From positions 186,001-250,000 of the forward strand of contig PLDA01000006.1 in NCBI GenBank assembly GCA_003134965.1: a DNA stretch of 64,000 nucleotides, read 5' to 3'. This DNA comes from Vulcanimicrobium winogradskyi. GTDB lineage: Bacteria; Vulcanimicrobiota; Vulcanimicrobiia; Vulcanimicrobiales; Vulcanimicrobiaceae. Numbering within the stretch: the first letter of the stretch is position 1; each line of letters starts with the position of its first letter. The position numbers and the translations under genes were made by a program. Under the pieces are notes generated by a model. It ran no database searches. It had not been told where the DNA came from and saw only the letters and a program-made list of their open reading frames with translations. This document shows positions 1-7,239 of the stretch, one piece after another.

Positions 1-2
1 GG

Positions 3-218
3 CGCGATCACCTCAGCCTGGCCTCGGGTGAGATCCTGGGCATGGACTCGTACACGTTCATGGCAGGCGGCGGTCTGCGCTTGCGTCTGCTGAGCGGCAA
101 CTTCGGCGTGCCCGCCGTCAGGACGGCGGCTGCCGCGGCTCAACGCGCATCGTTCGCGCCCGCGGTGCTCCGCTGCTTGCCGCTCAGCCGGCCGTTCCCG
201 CTAACGGTGTCGCTCTGA
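3..218 (+). CDS. C-terminal part of an unrecognised protein (cut by window edge)
   Basis: The frame is open from the left edge and stops at TGA 216-218, so only the last 71 codons are visible. The first part (around YTFMAGGGLRLRLLSG) alternates small, polar and hydrophobic residues as outer-membrane beta-strands can, followed by an Ala/Arg-rich tail. I do not recognise a family. About 110 bases without a gene separate it from the next gene, so it is probably a separate transcription unit. The frame could also be a chance opening in GC-rich DNA. Confidence 0.3.
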   Translation, partial: RDHLSLASGEILGMDSYTFMAGGGLRLRLLSGNFGVPAVRTAAAAAQRASFAPAVLRCLPLSRPFPLTVSL

Positions 219-331
219 GCCGTCGCCTTAGGCGCGCCACGCTCACCCTATTAGAGGCGGCCTAGATCCTGACCGGCGGAAAGTTTCACGAGCCCCGGAG
301 GCTCTCCGCGCGCCGCCGCTAAGAGGGGCGC

Positions 332-2221
332 GTGCAGCTGTTTGCGGGGCCGAGCGGCGAGTTCATCGAGGAAGCCGTGCAGAAGCGGATCGCGGAGAAG
401 CTTGGCGATTCGTTTTACGACTACTATCGGTTCCGGGCGTCCGCCTCGGAGTTCACCTCGTGGAAGAACTCGCTTGCGGCGCTCGCGCACCAGCTCCGCT
501 ACTCGAACATACGCGACCACGGTGTCGTCCTCGAGCTGCAACTGCCGTCGAGCTCGGCGCGCCTCGACTGCCTTGTGTTCGGGCTGTCTGAGGCGGATGA
601 GTCCGCCGCCGTCCTGATCGAGCTGAAACAATGGACCGAGGCCATCCCCAGCGAGTGGGACGGCTGCGTGGAGTCCTACGTCGGCGGCGCAATGCGCAAG
701 GTTCTGCACCCGTCCCTTCAAGCGCTTACCTACGCGCAGTATCTGCAGGATATGACCGAGGCCTACGACGTCGATCGCGGCGGAATCCCACTCACGCCGT
801 GCTCGTGGCTTCACAACATGCATCCCGGCGCCAGCGGCGTTTTGCGTGGGGCGGAGTTTCAGGAGCTGCTCGAGCGGTCGCCGCTCTTCGTCAACTCCGA
901 TGCCGACCGGTTCGGCGCGTTCTTGGGGCACCACGTAGGCCGGGGCAAGGGCGTCGGCATCATGGAGAAGGCGCTGAGCGCGCCGCATTCGCCGAGCAAG
1001 AAGCTCCTCGACTATACGGCGGCGCTCGTCGCCGGCGAACCGGCGTATCGCCTCATCGACGAGCAGGTCGTGGCGTACAACGCGGTTTTGTCGCTCGTGC
1101 GGAAGATGCAGCGGGGCAGGACCGGTAAGGCCGTCGTGCTGGTGAAGGGTGGCCCAGGCACCGGGAAATCGCTCATCGCCCTCAACCTGCTCGGGACGCT
1201 TTCGCGATTCGGGCTCCATGTGCAGCACGCGACCGGCAGCAAGGCGTTCACGCAGAACATCTGGCGTGTCCTCGGCACGCGCAGTAAGGCGCAAGTAAAG
1301 TATTTCAACAGCTACTCCGCCACCGCGGCTGACGGCGTCGACGTCTTGCTGGCCGACGAAGCGCATCGCATTCGTTCGACCAGCAACAACCGATTTACGC
1401 CGGCGGCTAAGAAGTCGGACCGAACGCAGATCGATGAGCTCGTCGACGTGGCGAAGGTCTCGGTGTTCTTCATCGACGATTTTCAAACGGTCCGACCCGG
1501 CGAAGTCGGGAGCGCGGCGCTGATCCGCGAGGCAGCTATCCGCCACGACGTGCGATGCGAGGAGATCGACCTTCGGGCGCAGTTCCGCTGCGCGGGTTCC
1601 GACGAATACATCGATTGGCTCGACCAGACGCTCGAGATCCGGAAAACCGGCGTCGAGCGGCTCGAGGACGAGCAGTTCGAATTCGCCGTGCTCGAAGATC
1701 CCACGGACCTCGACGCGATCATCCGCACGAAGCTTGCAGCAGGTCACACGGCGCGACTGATGGCGGGCTACTGCTGGCCCTGGTCGGACCCCGACGAGAA
1801 CGGCGATCTGCTTGACGACGTCGTGCTCGGCGGGTTTCGTCGGCCGTGGAATGCCAAGCCTGAGGCGAGGAAGCTGCGCAAGGGCATCCCTCCGGCCCCG
1901 TTCTGGGCAAGCGATCCGGGCGGTGTCGATCAGGTCGGCTGCGTGTACACTGCGCAAGGCTTCGAGTTCGATTTCTCGGGCGTGATCTGGGGTCCCGACC
2001 TCGTGCGGCGGGGCGACGAATGGGTAGGCCAACCCTCGGCGTCACACGACCGTCCGGTCAAGACACGCGCCGGCGCGCGGTTCACGGACTGCGTGAAGAA
2101 CACGTACCGCGTCCTGCTCACAAGGGGCTTGCAAGGCTGCTACGTCTGCATCCCGGACGCAGAGACGCGCGAGTACGTCAGAGGCCGGCTCGCCCGCCCG
2201 ACCATGTCAAGCTCAGGATGA
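332..2221 (+). CDS. PD-(D/E)XK nuclease-like domain fused to DUF2075 P-loop ATPase/helicase
   Basis: 629 residues from GTG 332, chosen because a purine-rich AAGAGGGG lies just upstream. Residues 1-200 hold a nuclease-like core: RLDCLVFG (D79), then VLIELKQW (E97, K99), the D...ExK spacing of RecB-type PD-(D/E)XK folds. Residues 260-620 match DUF2075 proteins: Walker A GGPGTGKS (273-280), Walker B LLADEAHR (DEAH 342-345), a DLRAQFRCAGSDEY segment and a late QVGCVYTAQGFEFDFSGV helicase motif. Known DUF2075 members are SF1-like ATPases, often fused to nucleases and found among defence genes; DNA or RNA processing is inferred. It stands alone on the plus strand. The last residues (PTMSSSG) are encoded by a degenerate copy of the dispersed CTGAGC repeat, so the original stop may have been altered. 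Confidence 0.85.
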   Translation: MQLFAGPSGEFIEEAVQKRIAEKLGDSFYDYYRFRASASEFTSWKNSLAALAHQLRYSNIRDHGVVLELQLPSSSARLDCLVFGLSEADESAAVLIELKQWTEAIPSEWDGCVESYVGGAMRKVLHPSLQALTYAQYLQDMTEAYDVDRGGIPLTPCSWLHNMHPGASGVLRGAEFQELLERSPLFVNSDADRFGAFLGHHVGRGKGVGIMEKALSAPHSPSKKLLDYTAALVAGEPAYRLIDEQVVAYNAVLSLVRKMQRGRTGKAVVLVKGGPGTGKSLIALNLLGTLSRFGLHVQHATGSKAFTQNIWRVLGTRSKAQVKYFNSYSATAADGVDVLLADEAHRIRSTSNNRFTPAAKKSDRTQIDELVDVAKVSVFFIDDFQTVRPGEVGSAALIREAAIRHDVRCEEIDLRAQFRCAGSDEYIDWLDQTLEIRKTGVERLEDEQFEFAVLEDPTDLDAIIRTKLAAGHTARLMAGYCWPWSDPDENGDLLDDVVLGGFRRPWNAKPEARKLRKGIPPAPFWASDPGGVDQVGCVYTAQGFEFDFSGVIWGPDLVRRGDEWVGQPSASHDRPVKTRAGARFTDCVKNTYRVLLTRGLQGCYVCIPDAETREYVRGRLARPTMSSSG

Positions 2222-2223
2222 CA
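2205..2223 (+). repeat. Degenerate copy of the CTGAGC-type dispersed repeat
   Basis: TGTCAAGCTCAGGATGACA matches, with a few changes, the reverse-oriented core found at 41098-41123 and 41421-41467. It spans the stop codon of the preceding gene and supplies its last codons. Confidence 0.5.
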
Positions 2224-2246
2224 ACGATACAGACCGCGCCGCGGAG

Positions 2247-2969
2247 CTATTTCGACGCTGGTGCCACCGTTGCGTCGCCTTGGCCGCTGGCGGCGAGAGC
2301 TCGGGCGATGAACCCGGAGGCTTTCATCTCCTCGACGAACGCGCGCAGGTAGGGAGCGGCGGCGTCGCGCGCCTTCGGTATCCCGACGGCTTGCTCGATG
2401 AACATGAACCGGCCAGGAATCACGCGGAATCCCGGATGTGCGCCGGCGAACGCGACGATCGGCTGTTTCACTCCGGCGACGGCGTCCAAGCCATCGCGTA
2501 CGAGGACGTCCGTTGCTTCGGCCGCGGTCGCGACTCTGACGAGCTGGGCGTGCTTGAGGCTCCGAGTCAGATACAGGTCGTACGCGCTTCCGCGCACGAC
2601 GGCGACACGAGCGCCCGCGCGGTCGACGTCGTCGATCGTCCGCAGCGGCGATGCTTCGGGCACGAGATACACGCCTTCAAGGATGACGTACGGCGCAGTG
2701 AACGTAATCTCGTTGGCCCGAACGGGCTCGATTGCAAGAAAGGCGACGTCCCACGCATCCCGCTGCAGCGCCTCGAACACTCTGCCGGCTGTGTCGAACG
2801 GTACCAGTTCGACCGGCATGTCCAGGCGGCGACCGAGCTCGCGAGCAAGGTCCACCGAGACGCCGCGCGGCCGCCCGGTGCGCGGATCTTTTTGCGCGAG
2901 GACGGGATTCCCGAGGTTGATTGCAGCGCGCACGTGGCCTGACGGCGCGATCGTTTCGGCGATCTGCAT
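2247..2969 (-). CDS. ABC transporter substrate-binding-like protein (SBP family 3)
   Basis: 240 residues from ATG 2969. The sequence has the type-II periplasmic-binding-protein order: an N-terminal strand (HVRAAINLGNP), a GVSVDLARELGRRLD helix, DVAFLAIEPVRANEITFTAP, and a hinge region VAVVRGSAYDLYLTR. These are typical of amino-acid-type (family 3) solute-binding proteins. No signal peptide precedes the fold, so this version may be cytoplasmic, or a longer secretion start may have been lost. It lies two bases downstream of the reductase stop, so the two are probably co-transcribed. No permease or ATPase gene is nearby, which argues against a complete transporter. The ligand is not predictable. 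Confidence 0.8.
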   Translation of the reverse strand: MQIAETIAPSGHVRAAINLGNPVLAQKDPRTGRPRGVSVDLARELGRRLDMPVELVPFDTAGRVFEALQRDAWDVAFLAIEPVRANEITFTAPYVILEGVYLVPEASPLRTIDDVDRAGARVAVVRGSAYDLYLTRSLKHAQLVRVATAAEATDVLVRDGLDAVAGVKQPIVAFAGAHPGFRVIPGRFMFIEQAVGIPKARDAAAPYLRAFVEEMKASGFIARALAASGQGDATVAPASK

Positions 2970-2971
2970 GG

Positions 2972-3991
2972 TCACGGCAGGCGAATGAGGCGGCGGCCGA
3001 GGTTTTCGCCTCGGTAGAGGCCGGCGATCGCGTCGGGCGCGGCGTCGATGCCGTCGAGGAATTCCTCGCGGTAGCGCAAGCGCCCCTCGCGAATCCAGGC
3101 GCTGAGCTGGGCGACGGCTTCGGGGAAGCGCGCCGCGTAGTCGAAGGCGAGGAAGCCTTGCATGCGCGCGCGCTTCACGAGCAGGTGCCGTTCGACGCGC
3201 GGCCCGATCGGCCACGGATCCCAGCTCGACACCGAGGCCGTCCCGCAGACCACGATGCGCGCGCCGACGGCGAGATGCGCATACACAGTGTCGCTGATCG
3301 CGCCGGCGGTGTTGTCGAAGTAGACGTCGACGCCCTTCGGTGCGGCCGCCGCAATCGCGGCCCCGAGGTCGACGCCGGACTTGTAATCGATCGCGGCATC
3401 GTACCCGAACTCGTCAAGGCACAATTGCGTCTTGCGCGCGCCGCCCGTGATGCCGACGGTGCGGCAGCCGACGATCTTCGCGATCTGCCCGACGCACGAC
3501 CCGACCGAACCGGCCGCCGTCGAAACGAGCACGGTGTCGCCGGGCTTCGGCTGACCGACCTCGAGCAGCGCGAAATAGGCGGTGAGGCCGTTCAGCCCCA
3601 GCACGCCGAGCGACGCGGAGAGCGGGATGTCGTCGCGCGGCACGGTCCGCGAGATCGCGCGCGCGTCGGCGAGCGCGTACTCCTGCCACCCGAACATCCC
3701 CGTGACCTGATCGCCCGCCGCATAGTCCGCGTTGCGCGAACGCACGACCTCACCGGCCGCGAACGAGCGCATCACGGAGCCGAGCGCCACCGGCTCGGCA
3801 TAGTTCGCGACCGCGCTCACCCACCCGCGCATCGCCGGCTCGACGCCGAGGAACCGGTTCCGCACCAGCACCTCGCCCTCGCCCGGCTTCGGCACCGCCC
3901 CCTCAACGACCTGGAAGTTCTCCGCCTGCGGAATCCCATCCGGACGTGATCGCAACAGAACTTGCCGGTTGACCGTGGCGGCAGAAGTCAT
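2972..3991 (-). CDS. NADP-dependent zinc-independent alcohol dehydrogenase-like oxidoreductase (CurA/leukotriene B4 dehydrogenase type)
   Basis: 339 residues, the usual length for the family. A GroES-like N-terminal half (FLGVEPAMRGWVS) precedes a Rossmann half with the nucleotide-binding stretch LVSTAAGSVGSCVGQIAK and the family signature KGVDVYFDNTAG; it ends in GENLGRRLIRL, also typical. Zinc-ligand cysteines are absent, as expected for CurA, YncB and prostaglandin reductase relatives, which reduce alpha,beta-unsaturated carbonyls with NADPH. It is followed two bases later by the solute-binding protein. The substrate is unknown; a detoxification or broad-specificity enone reductase is the most likely role. 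Confidence 0.9.
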   Translation of the reverse strand: MTSAATVNRQVLLRSRPDGIPQAENFQVVEGAVPKPGEGEVLVRNRFLGVEPAMRGWVSAVANYAEPVALGSVMRSFAAGEVVRSRNADYAAGDQVTGMFGWQEYALADARAISRTVPRDDIPLSASLGVLGLNGLTAYFALLEVGQPKPGDTVLVSTAAGSVGSCVGQIAKIVGCRTVGITGGARKTQLCLDEFGYDAAIDYKSGVDLGAAIAAAAPKGVDVYFDNTAGAISDTVYAHLAVGARIVVCGTASVSSWDPWPIGPRVERHLLVKRARMQGFLAFDYAARFPEAVAQLSAWIREGRLRYREEFLDGIDAAPDAIAGLYRGENLGRRLIRLP

Positions 3992-4040
3992 CTGCGCTAC
4001 TTCTTCGCCGAAGGTTTCTATGCTTTTACAGCGGTTACTG

Positions 4041-4679
4041 CTAGGAGGACGGCGGCAGGATCGGCGGCAGATTGACGACCGGCGCGTCCTTCGCTGCGGC
4101 CGGGACCTCGATCGTCAGCGACGGGTCGTCGTAATGTGAGTAACGCAACGTGGCTTCGTCGAACGTGCAGGCTCGGAGCAAGAACGTGCCCTTGTCGTAC
4201 GTGCACACGCCGGGACCGCGGGTGTTCGATACCGGATCGAGATCCGGCAGCACGGTTGTGGCTGCGGTCCGCATTGCGCCGACGGTGATGCCATCTTCGA
4301 TGCGGTCCGGCAGCTGCTCGGCGTTGCGACGGAGCGCGGGCGGTTTCGAGAGCGTCGCGAAGTCGTTCGGGTTCAAAATGAACCTATGCCAGCCGGTCCG
4401 GGTGCGCTGGTAAAGGGTCGCCCCTAGCATGATGGAGTCGGTCGTATCGCCGAGGTGCCTTGTCTCGTGGTATCGGCTGCCCACCCCATGCACGACGACG
4501 AGCGATCCACTTCGATCGTAGACAGGCCATGTGATGTCGACCTGATACGAGTTGACGGCTGATAATGCCGCGCCGATTTTGTCGCCGAGACCCGTCGACT
4601 CGTCCGCCGTCGCGACCCCGCCGCTCAGGCATGTCGTCAGCATCACGATCAAAGATCCCGACCACACCACGTTGCGCAT
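4041..4679 (-). CDS. Exported protein of unknown function, LolA/LppX-like in character
   Basis: 212 residues from ATG 4679, which gives a clean signal peptide (MRNVVWSGSLIVMLTTCLSG); the open frame continues upstream of this but without a sensible N-terminus. LTTC could be a weak lipobox, so it may be a lipoprotein. The mature part opens with DKIGAALSAVNSYQVDITW and continues with paired beta-strands (YHETRHLGDTTDSIMLGATLYQ), like LolA/LppX-type lipid-binding folds, but I cannot assign it. Two Cys (GVCTYDKG, RACTFDEA) could form a disulphide. It lies between the reductase and the TIR gene on the same strand. Confidence 0.65.
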   Translation of the reverse strand: MRNVVWSGSLIVMLTTCLSGGVATADESTGLGDKIGAALSAVNSYQVDITWPVYDRSGSLVVVHGVGSRYHETRHLGDTTDSIMLGATLYQRTRTGWHRFILNPNDFATLSKPPALRRNAEQLPDRIEDGITVGAMRTAATTVLPDLDPVSNTRGPGVCTYDKGTFLLRACTFDEATLRYSHYDDPSLTIEVPAAAKDAPVVNLPPILPPSS

Positions 4680-4828
4680 CGACCGTTCTCCAGCGGCGCT
4701 CTGCATCGACCAAGCGCCAAGCGTCCGAACTCGTACTGACCGGGTTCGGGCCGAAGTCGACGCGGTCCCGGCGCTCGCAGTAAATCCCTTTCGAACAGCC
4801 GGTGCGACCGCGGCGACGAGTTCGTCCG

Positions 4829-6097
4829 CTAACGAGACCCGGTCAGTGCGACACCGTATGCGCCGAAATTCCACGCGGCGTCGGGCTCTTCGTCTGGTCC
4901 GAGTGCGGCGATGATGCCGCCCCACCAGCCGCCGGCAGGCGGGTTGCCGCTCATTGTGTCCACCTTTATGCCGTTGACGTAGAGTGACGCTGTATGTCCG
5001 CTGGTTCGCACCGCGAGGAAGTTGTATATCCCCGTCTGCGTGCGGATAGCGTTTGAATGCGTTGGCCCGCGGAGGAGCATCCATTTGTCGTTGCTCCGGT
5101 GCCACGCCGTGAAGCTTCCTGGATAGTTCACCCTCAAAAACGTAGAAGTCATCGTGGGCCTTCGGGGCAGTATAGTCCCAGAAAAGGACGCCGCCCGTTG
5201 TATTGACCGACGTCGGGGGCATGTGGGGACCATAGGCGCCGAGTTTGCACAGATGATCGCATCACCGCGAAATTTGCCGTCATGAAAGAGGATGGCAAAG
5301 TGGCCTTTCTGCGGCCGCACACTAAGGAAGCCGTGCGTGATCTGTATAGCGCTGGGAAACTTGCTCCACTGAGTCGCTCCATGACTGAAGTCCTCCGCCG
5401 TGTCCGCTCGATCCATCGGACAATTCTGCATGCTGCGGTCGATCGCTAGAGGTGCGCTCAGGTTTCCGCCTGAGATCGGCACGAACGTTCGGTAAGGAAA
5501 GGCCACGTGCGACGGTCGCCGCGCCGCGATGGCGATCACGATGACGATGACGATGACGATGACGGCAGCGGCGACCGCACCGCCGATCACACTGATACGG
5601 GTCTTCCACCATGGCACCTCGGCCTCGCGCTTCTCGGCTGCGATGAGATCCGAAGCGGGCTTCGTCTCGGGTACCGCCGGAGCGGTCAGCGCCGGCTTCG
5701 CTGCGAGCAATCGCTTCACGAAGGCTACCAGCTCGGCGAGCCGGATTTCCATCGGCGGTCTGAGCGCGTCGAGCCAGTGTACGCGCAACGTGAAGTACTC
5801 GAGGTCTTCGTTCGGTGGAACGTCCTCGATCCGAAACGGAATGATCACTTTCTGGTGCTTCGAGGCGATCTCGAGTTCGCGCAGGATGTGTTCCGACGCA
5901 TTCGTATTGTTAGAGAAAATCAGCAGGACGGCGCTGGCGCTCGTGATCGCATGCACGAGCTGACGCGCATACGGGCCTGCATCGACGTCGCGTGGAGCGA
6001 TCCAACAGCGCACGCCAGCGTCTTCCAGCTTCGCGCATGCGGCCGAGGCGGTGTTGAGGTCCGCGTGCGCGTGACAAATGAAAATGTCGTGGGCCAT
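4829..6097 (-). CDS. Membrane-anchored TIR-domain protein with C-terminal beta-sandwich; contains two compensating frameshifts
   Basis: 422 residues from ATG 6097 as the frame stands. Residues 1-135 are a bacterial TIR domain: HDIFICHAHAD, CWIAPRDVDAG, LLIFSNNTNASEHILRELEIA (E74 is the candidate catalytic Glu of NAD-cleaving TIRs) and FRIEDVPPNEDLEYF. A transmembrane segment (about 167-192, VIVIVIVIVIAIAA) follows. The C-terminal part resembles concanavalin/DUF1080-like sandwiches ending in FLAVRTSGHTASLYVNGIKV. Between 5141 and 5243 the annotated frame reads nonsense, while the neighbouring frame reads VNTTGGVLFWDYTAP and AHDDFYVF, exactly the expected sandwich strands. One base seems lost at the TTT run 5244-5246 and one gained at the AAAAA run 5136-5140. 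TIR proteins act as NADases or signalling scaffolds in immunity; a role here is inference. Confidence 0.8.
   Translation of the reverse strand: MAHDIFICHAHADLNTASAACAKLEDAGVRCWIAPRDVDAGPYARQLVHAITSASAVLLIFSNNTNASEHILRELEIASKHQKVIIPFRIEDVPPNEDLEYFTLRVHWLDALRPPMEIRLAELVAFVKRLLAAKPALTAPAVPETKPASDLIAAEKREAEVPWWKTRISVIGGAVAAAVIVIVIVIVIAIAARRPSHVAFPYRTFVPISGGNLSAPLAIDRSMQNCPMDRADTAEDFSHGATQWSKFPSAIQITHGFLSVRPQKGHFAILFHDGKFRGDAIICANSAPMVPTCPRRRSIQRAASFSGTILPRRPTMTSTFLRVNYPGSFTAWHRSNDKWMLLRGPTHSNAIRTQTGIYNFLAVRTSGHTASLYVNGIKVDTMSGNPPAGGWWGGIIAALGPDEEPDAAWNFGAYGVALTGSR
5537..5560. repeat. Hexanucleotide microsatellite (ACGATG)x4 inside the TIR gene
   Basis: Four perfect tandem ACGATG units on the plus strand encode, on the minus strand, the Val-Ile alternation of the TIR protein's transmembrane helix. 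Gain or loss of a unit would change helix length by two residues without changing frame. Confidence 0.85.
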
Positions 6098-6152
6098 GTA
6101 GCAGTCCAGTGGTGGGCTTCGCGCGGCGCGCCGGGGAACCTCGTCTGGGGCA

Positions 6153-6185
6153 ACTCCTGGCGGCAGGGTCGGAGCGACTCGGCTC
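6153..6185 (+). repeat. 33-base repeat, copy 1 (partner at 9100-9132)
   Basis: This 33-base stretch, beginning ACTCCTGGCGGCAGGGTCGG, matches 9100-9132 at 27 of 33 positions by direct comparison. Both copies lie in the non-coding stretch just upstream of a gene. Function unknown. Confidence 0.5.
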
Positions 6186-6294
6186 CGCAGGCTTCCGCAC
6201 GTGTGCGAGACCAAGGACGGTTGCGAGCTCGCGGCGGCGTTCGACGTCGACTCGCACGGAGGGGATGAGCATCCTGCGCTGAACGCGGGCCATC

Positions 6295-7239
6295 GTGGTG
6301 TTACGGGTGGGGGCTTTTTTCATATGCGCGAGCTTTTTCGCACTGAGCGGGTGTGGCGGGGGCGGAAGCGGATCGACGCCGGTTAGCGTCCCGCCCTCCA
6401 CGCCGACGCCGACGCCGACCGCGACGCCCACTCCCGGGCCGCCGGCCGTCTCGACAGCGTCCGGCTCGGTCTCTCCGGCCGGATCGACGACGGTGATCCT
6501 CCCGCCGGTCGCCGGCGGTTTGTCGGGTAGCGTCGTGCTGCCGGCCGCGAGCATCGGAGCAACCGTGACGCTCACGCTCTCGGCGAGCCCGCCGTCGGGG
6601 GTGCCCGCGCTCCAGAGCGACCGCCGCCTCGTCCGCACGCTTGGCAGCACGCCGACTGGAATCGCGTACTTCACGGCGCAATCGTCGCCGACGGTCAGCT
6701 TCGGAACCTCGCTCGGCGCGATGATTGCGACGACGACGCAGGTCGGGGGAAGTGAGTACCTGGTGCTGTTCGATCCGTCGAACGCGACCGCGGGGTGGAA
6801 CGCGATCGCCGGGCCGGGCTCGCCGAGTTCCGGCATCCCCGCGGGCGGCAACGTCGCGGCGGTGACCTTTCAGCAGGGCGTGACCTACGATCTCGCGTTG
6901 GTGTCGACGCAGTCGGCGCTGACCGTGCCGACGCCGACACCGAGCCCGTCGCCAACCCCTGCCCCAGTCGCGGTCAACGTCTCGGCGTTGCAACTGCAGG
7001 GCGTCGGCGCCGCATACGCTCAGACGGTCACCGTCACGCAAAGCGGTTACAACGGGCTGTTTACGCTCGGCGGCACGTCCTGCAACGGGATCGCCGCCGC
7101 CGACACGTCGACATCGCTCAAAGACTTCACGATCACGCCGGTAGCCGTTGGCATGTGCTCGTACACGTTTACCGGGGGCGGGGGCGTGCAAACGACGCTG
7201 CCTGTGAGCGTCACCTCGCTGACGATCGGAGGGCAGTAG
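6295..7239 (+). CDS. Secreted lipoprotein with Pro-Thr linkers, function unknown
   Basis: 314 residues from GTG 6295 (GTG 6298 or 6307 are alternatives). The N-terminus is a lipoprotein signal: hydrophobic VGAFFICASFFALSGC with lipobox LSGC, then Gly/Ser and a PTPTPTATPTPGPP linker. Two beta-rich parts follow: residues about 60-205, with stretches such as GLSGSVVLPAASIGATVTLTL, and about 225-310, separated by a second PTPTPSPSPTPAP linker. No catalytic motif is visible. Its stop overlaps the start of the Vgb-type lipoprotein (TAGTG), so the two are translated as a pair. It is probably anchored at the cell surface. Confidence 0.75.
   Translation: MVLRVGAFFICASFFALSGCGGGGSGSTPVSVPPSTPTPTPTATPTPGPPAVSTASGSVSPAGSTTVILPPVAGGLSGSVVLPAASIGATVTLTLSASPPSGVPALQSDRRLVRTLGSTPTGIAYFTAQSSPTVSFGTSLGAMIATTTQVGGSEYLVLFDPSNATAGWNAIAGPGSPSSGIPAGGNVAAVTFQQGVTYDLALVSTQSALTVPTPTPSPSPTPAPVAVNVSALQLQGVGAAYAQTVTVTQSGYNGLFTLGGTSCNGIAAADTSTSLKDFTITPVAVGMCSYTFTGGGGVQTTLPVSVTSLTIGGQ

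Noticed and set aside
251..2032. 593-codon minus-strand frame
   Set aside because: Antisense shadow of the DUF2075 gene, which has clear motifs.
4680..5222. Upstream extension of the exported protein at 4041-4679
   Set aside because: It runs through the TIR gene. Only its first part (FWDYTAP) is meaningful, and that belongs to the frameshifted TIR protein.
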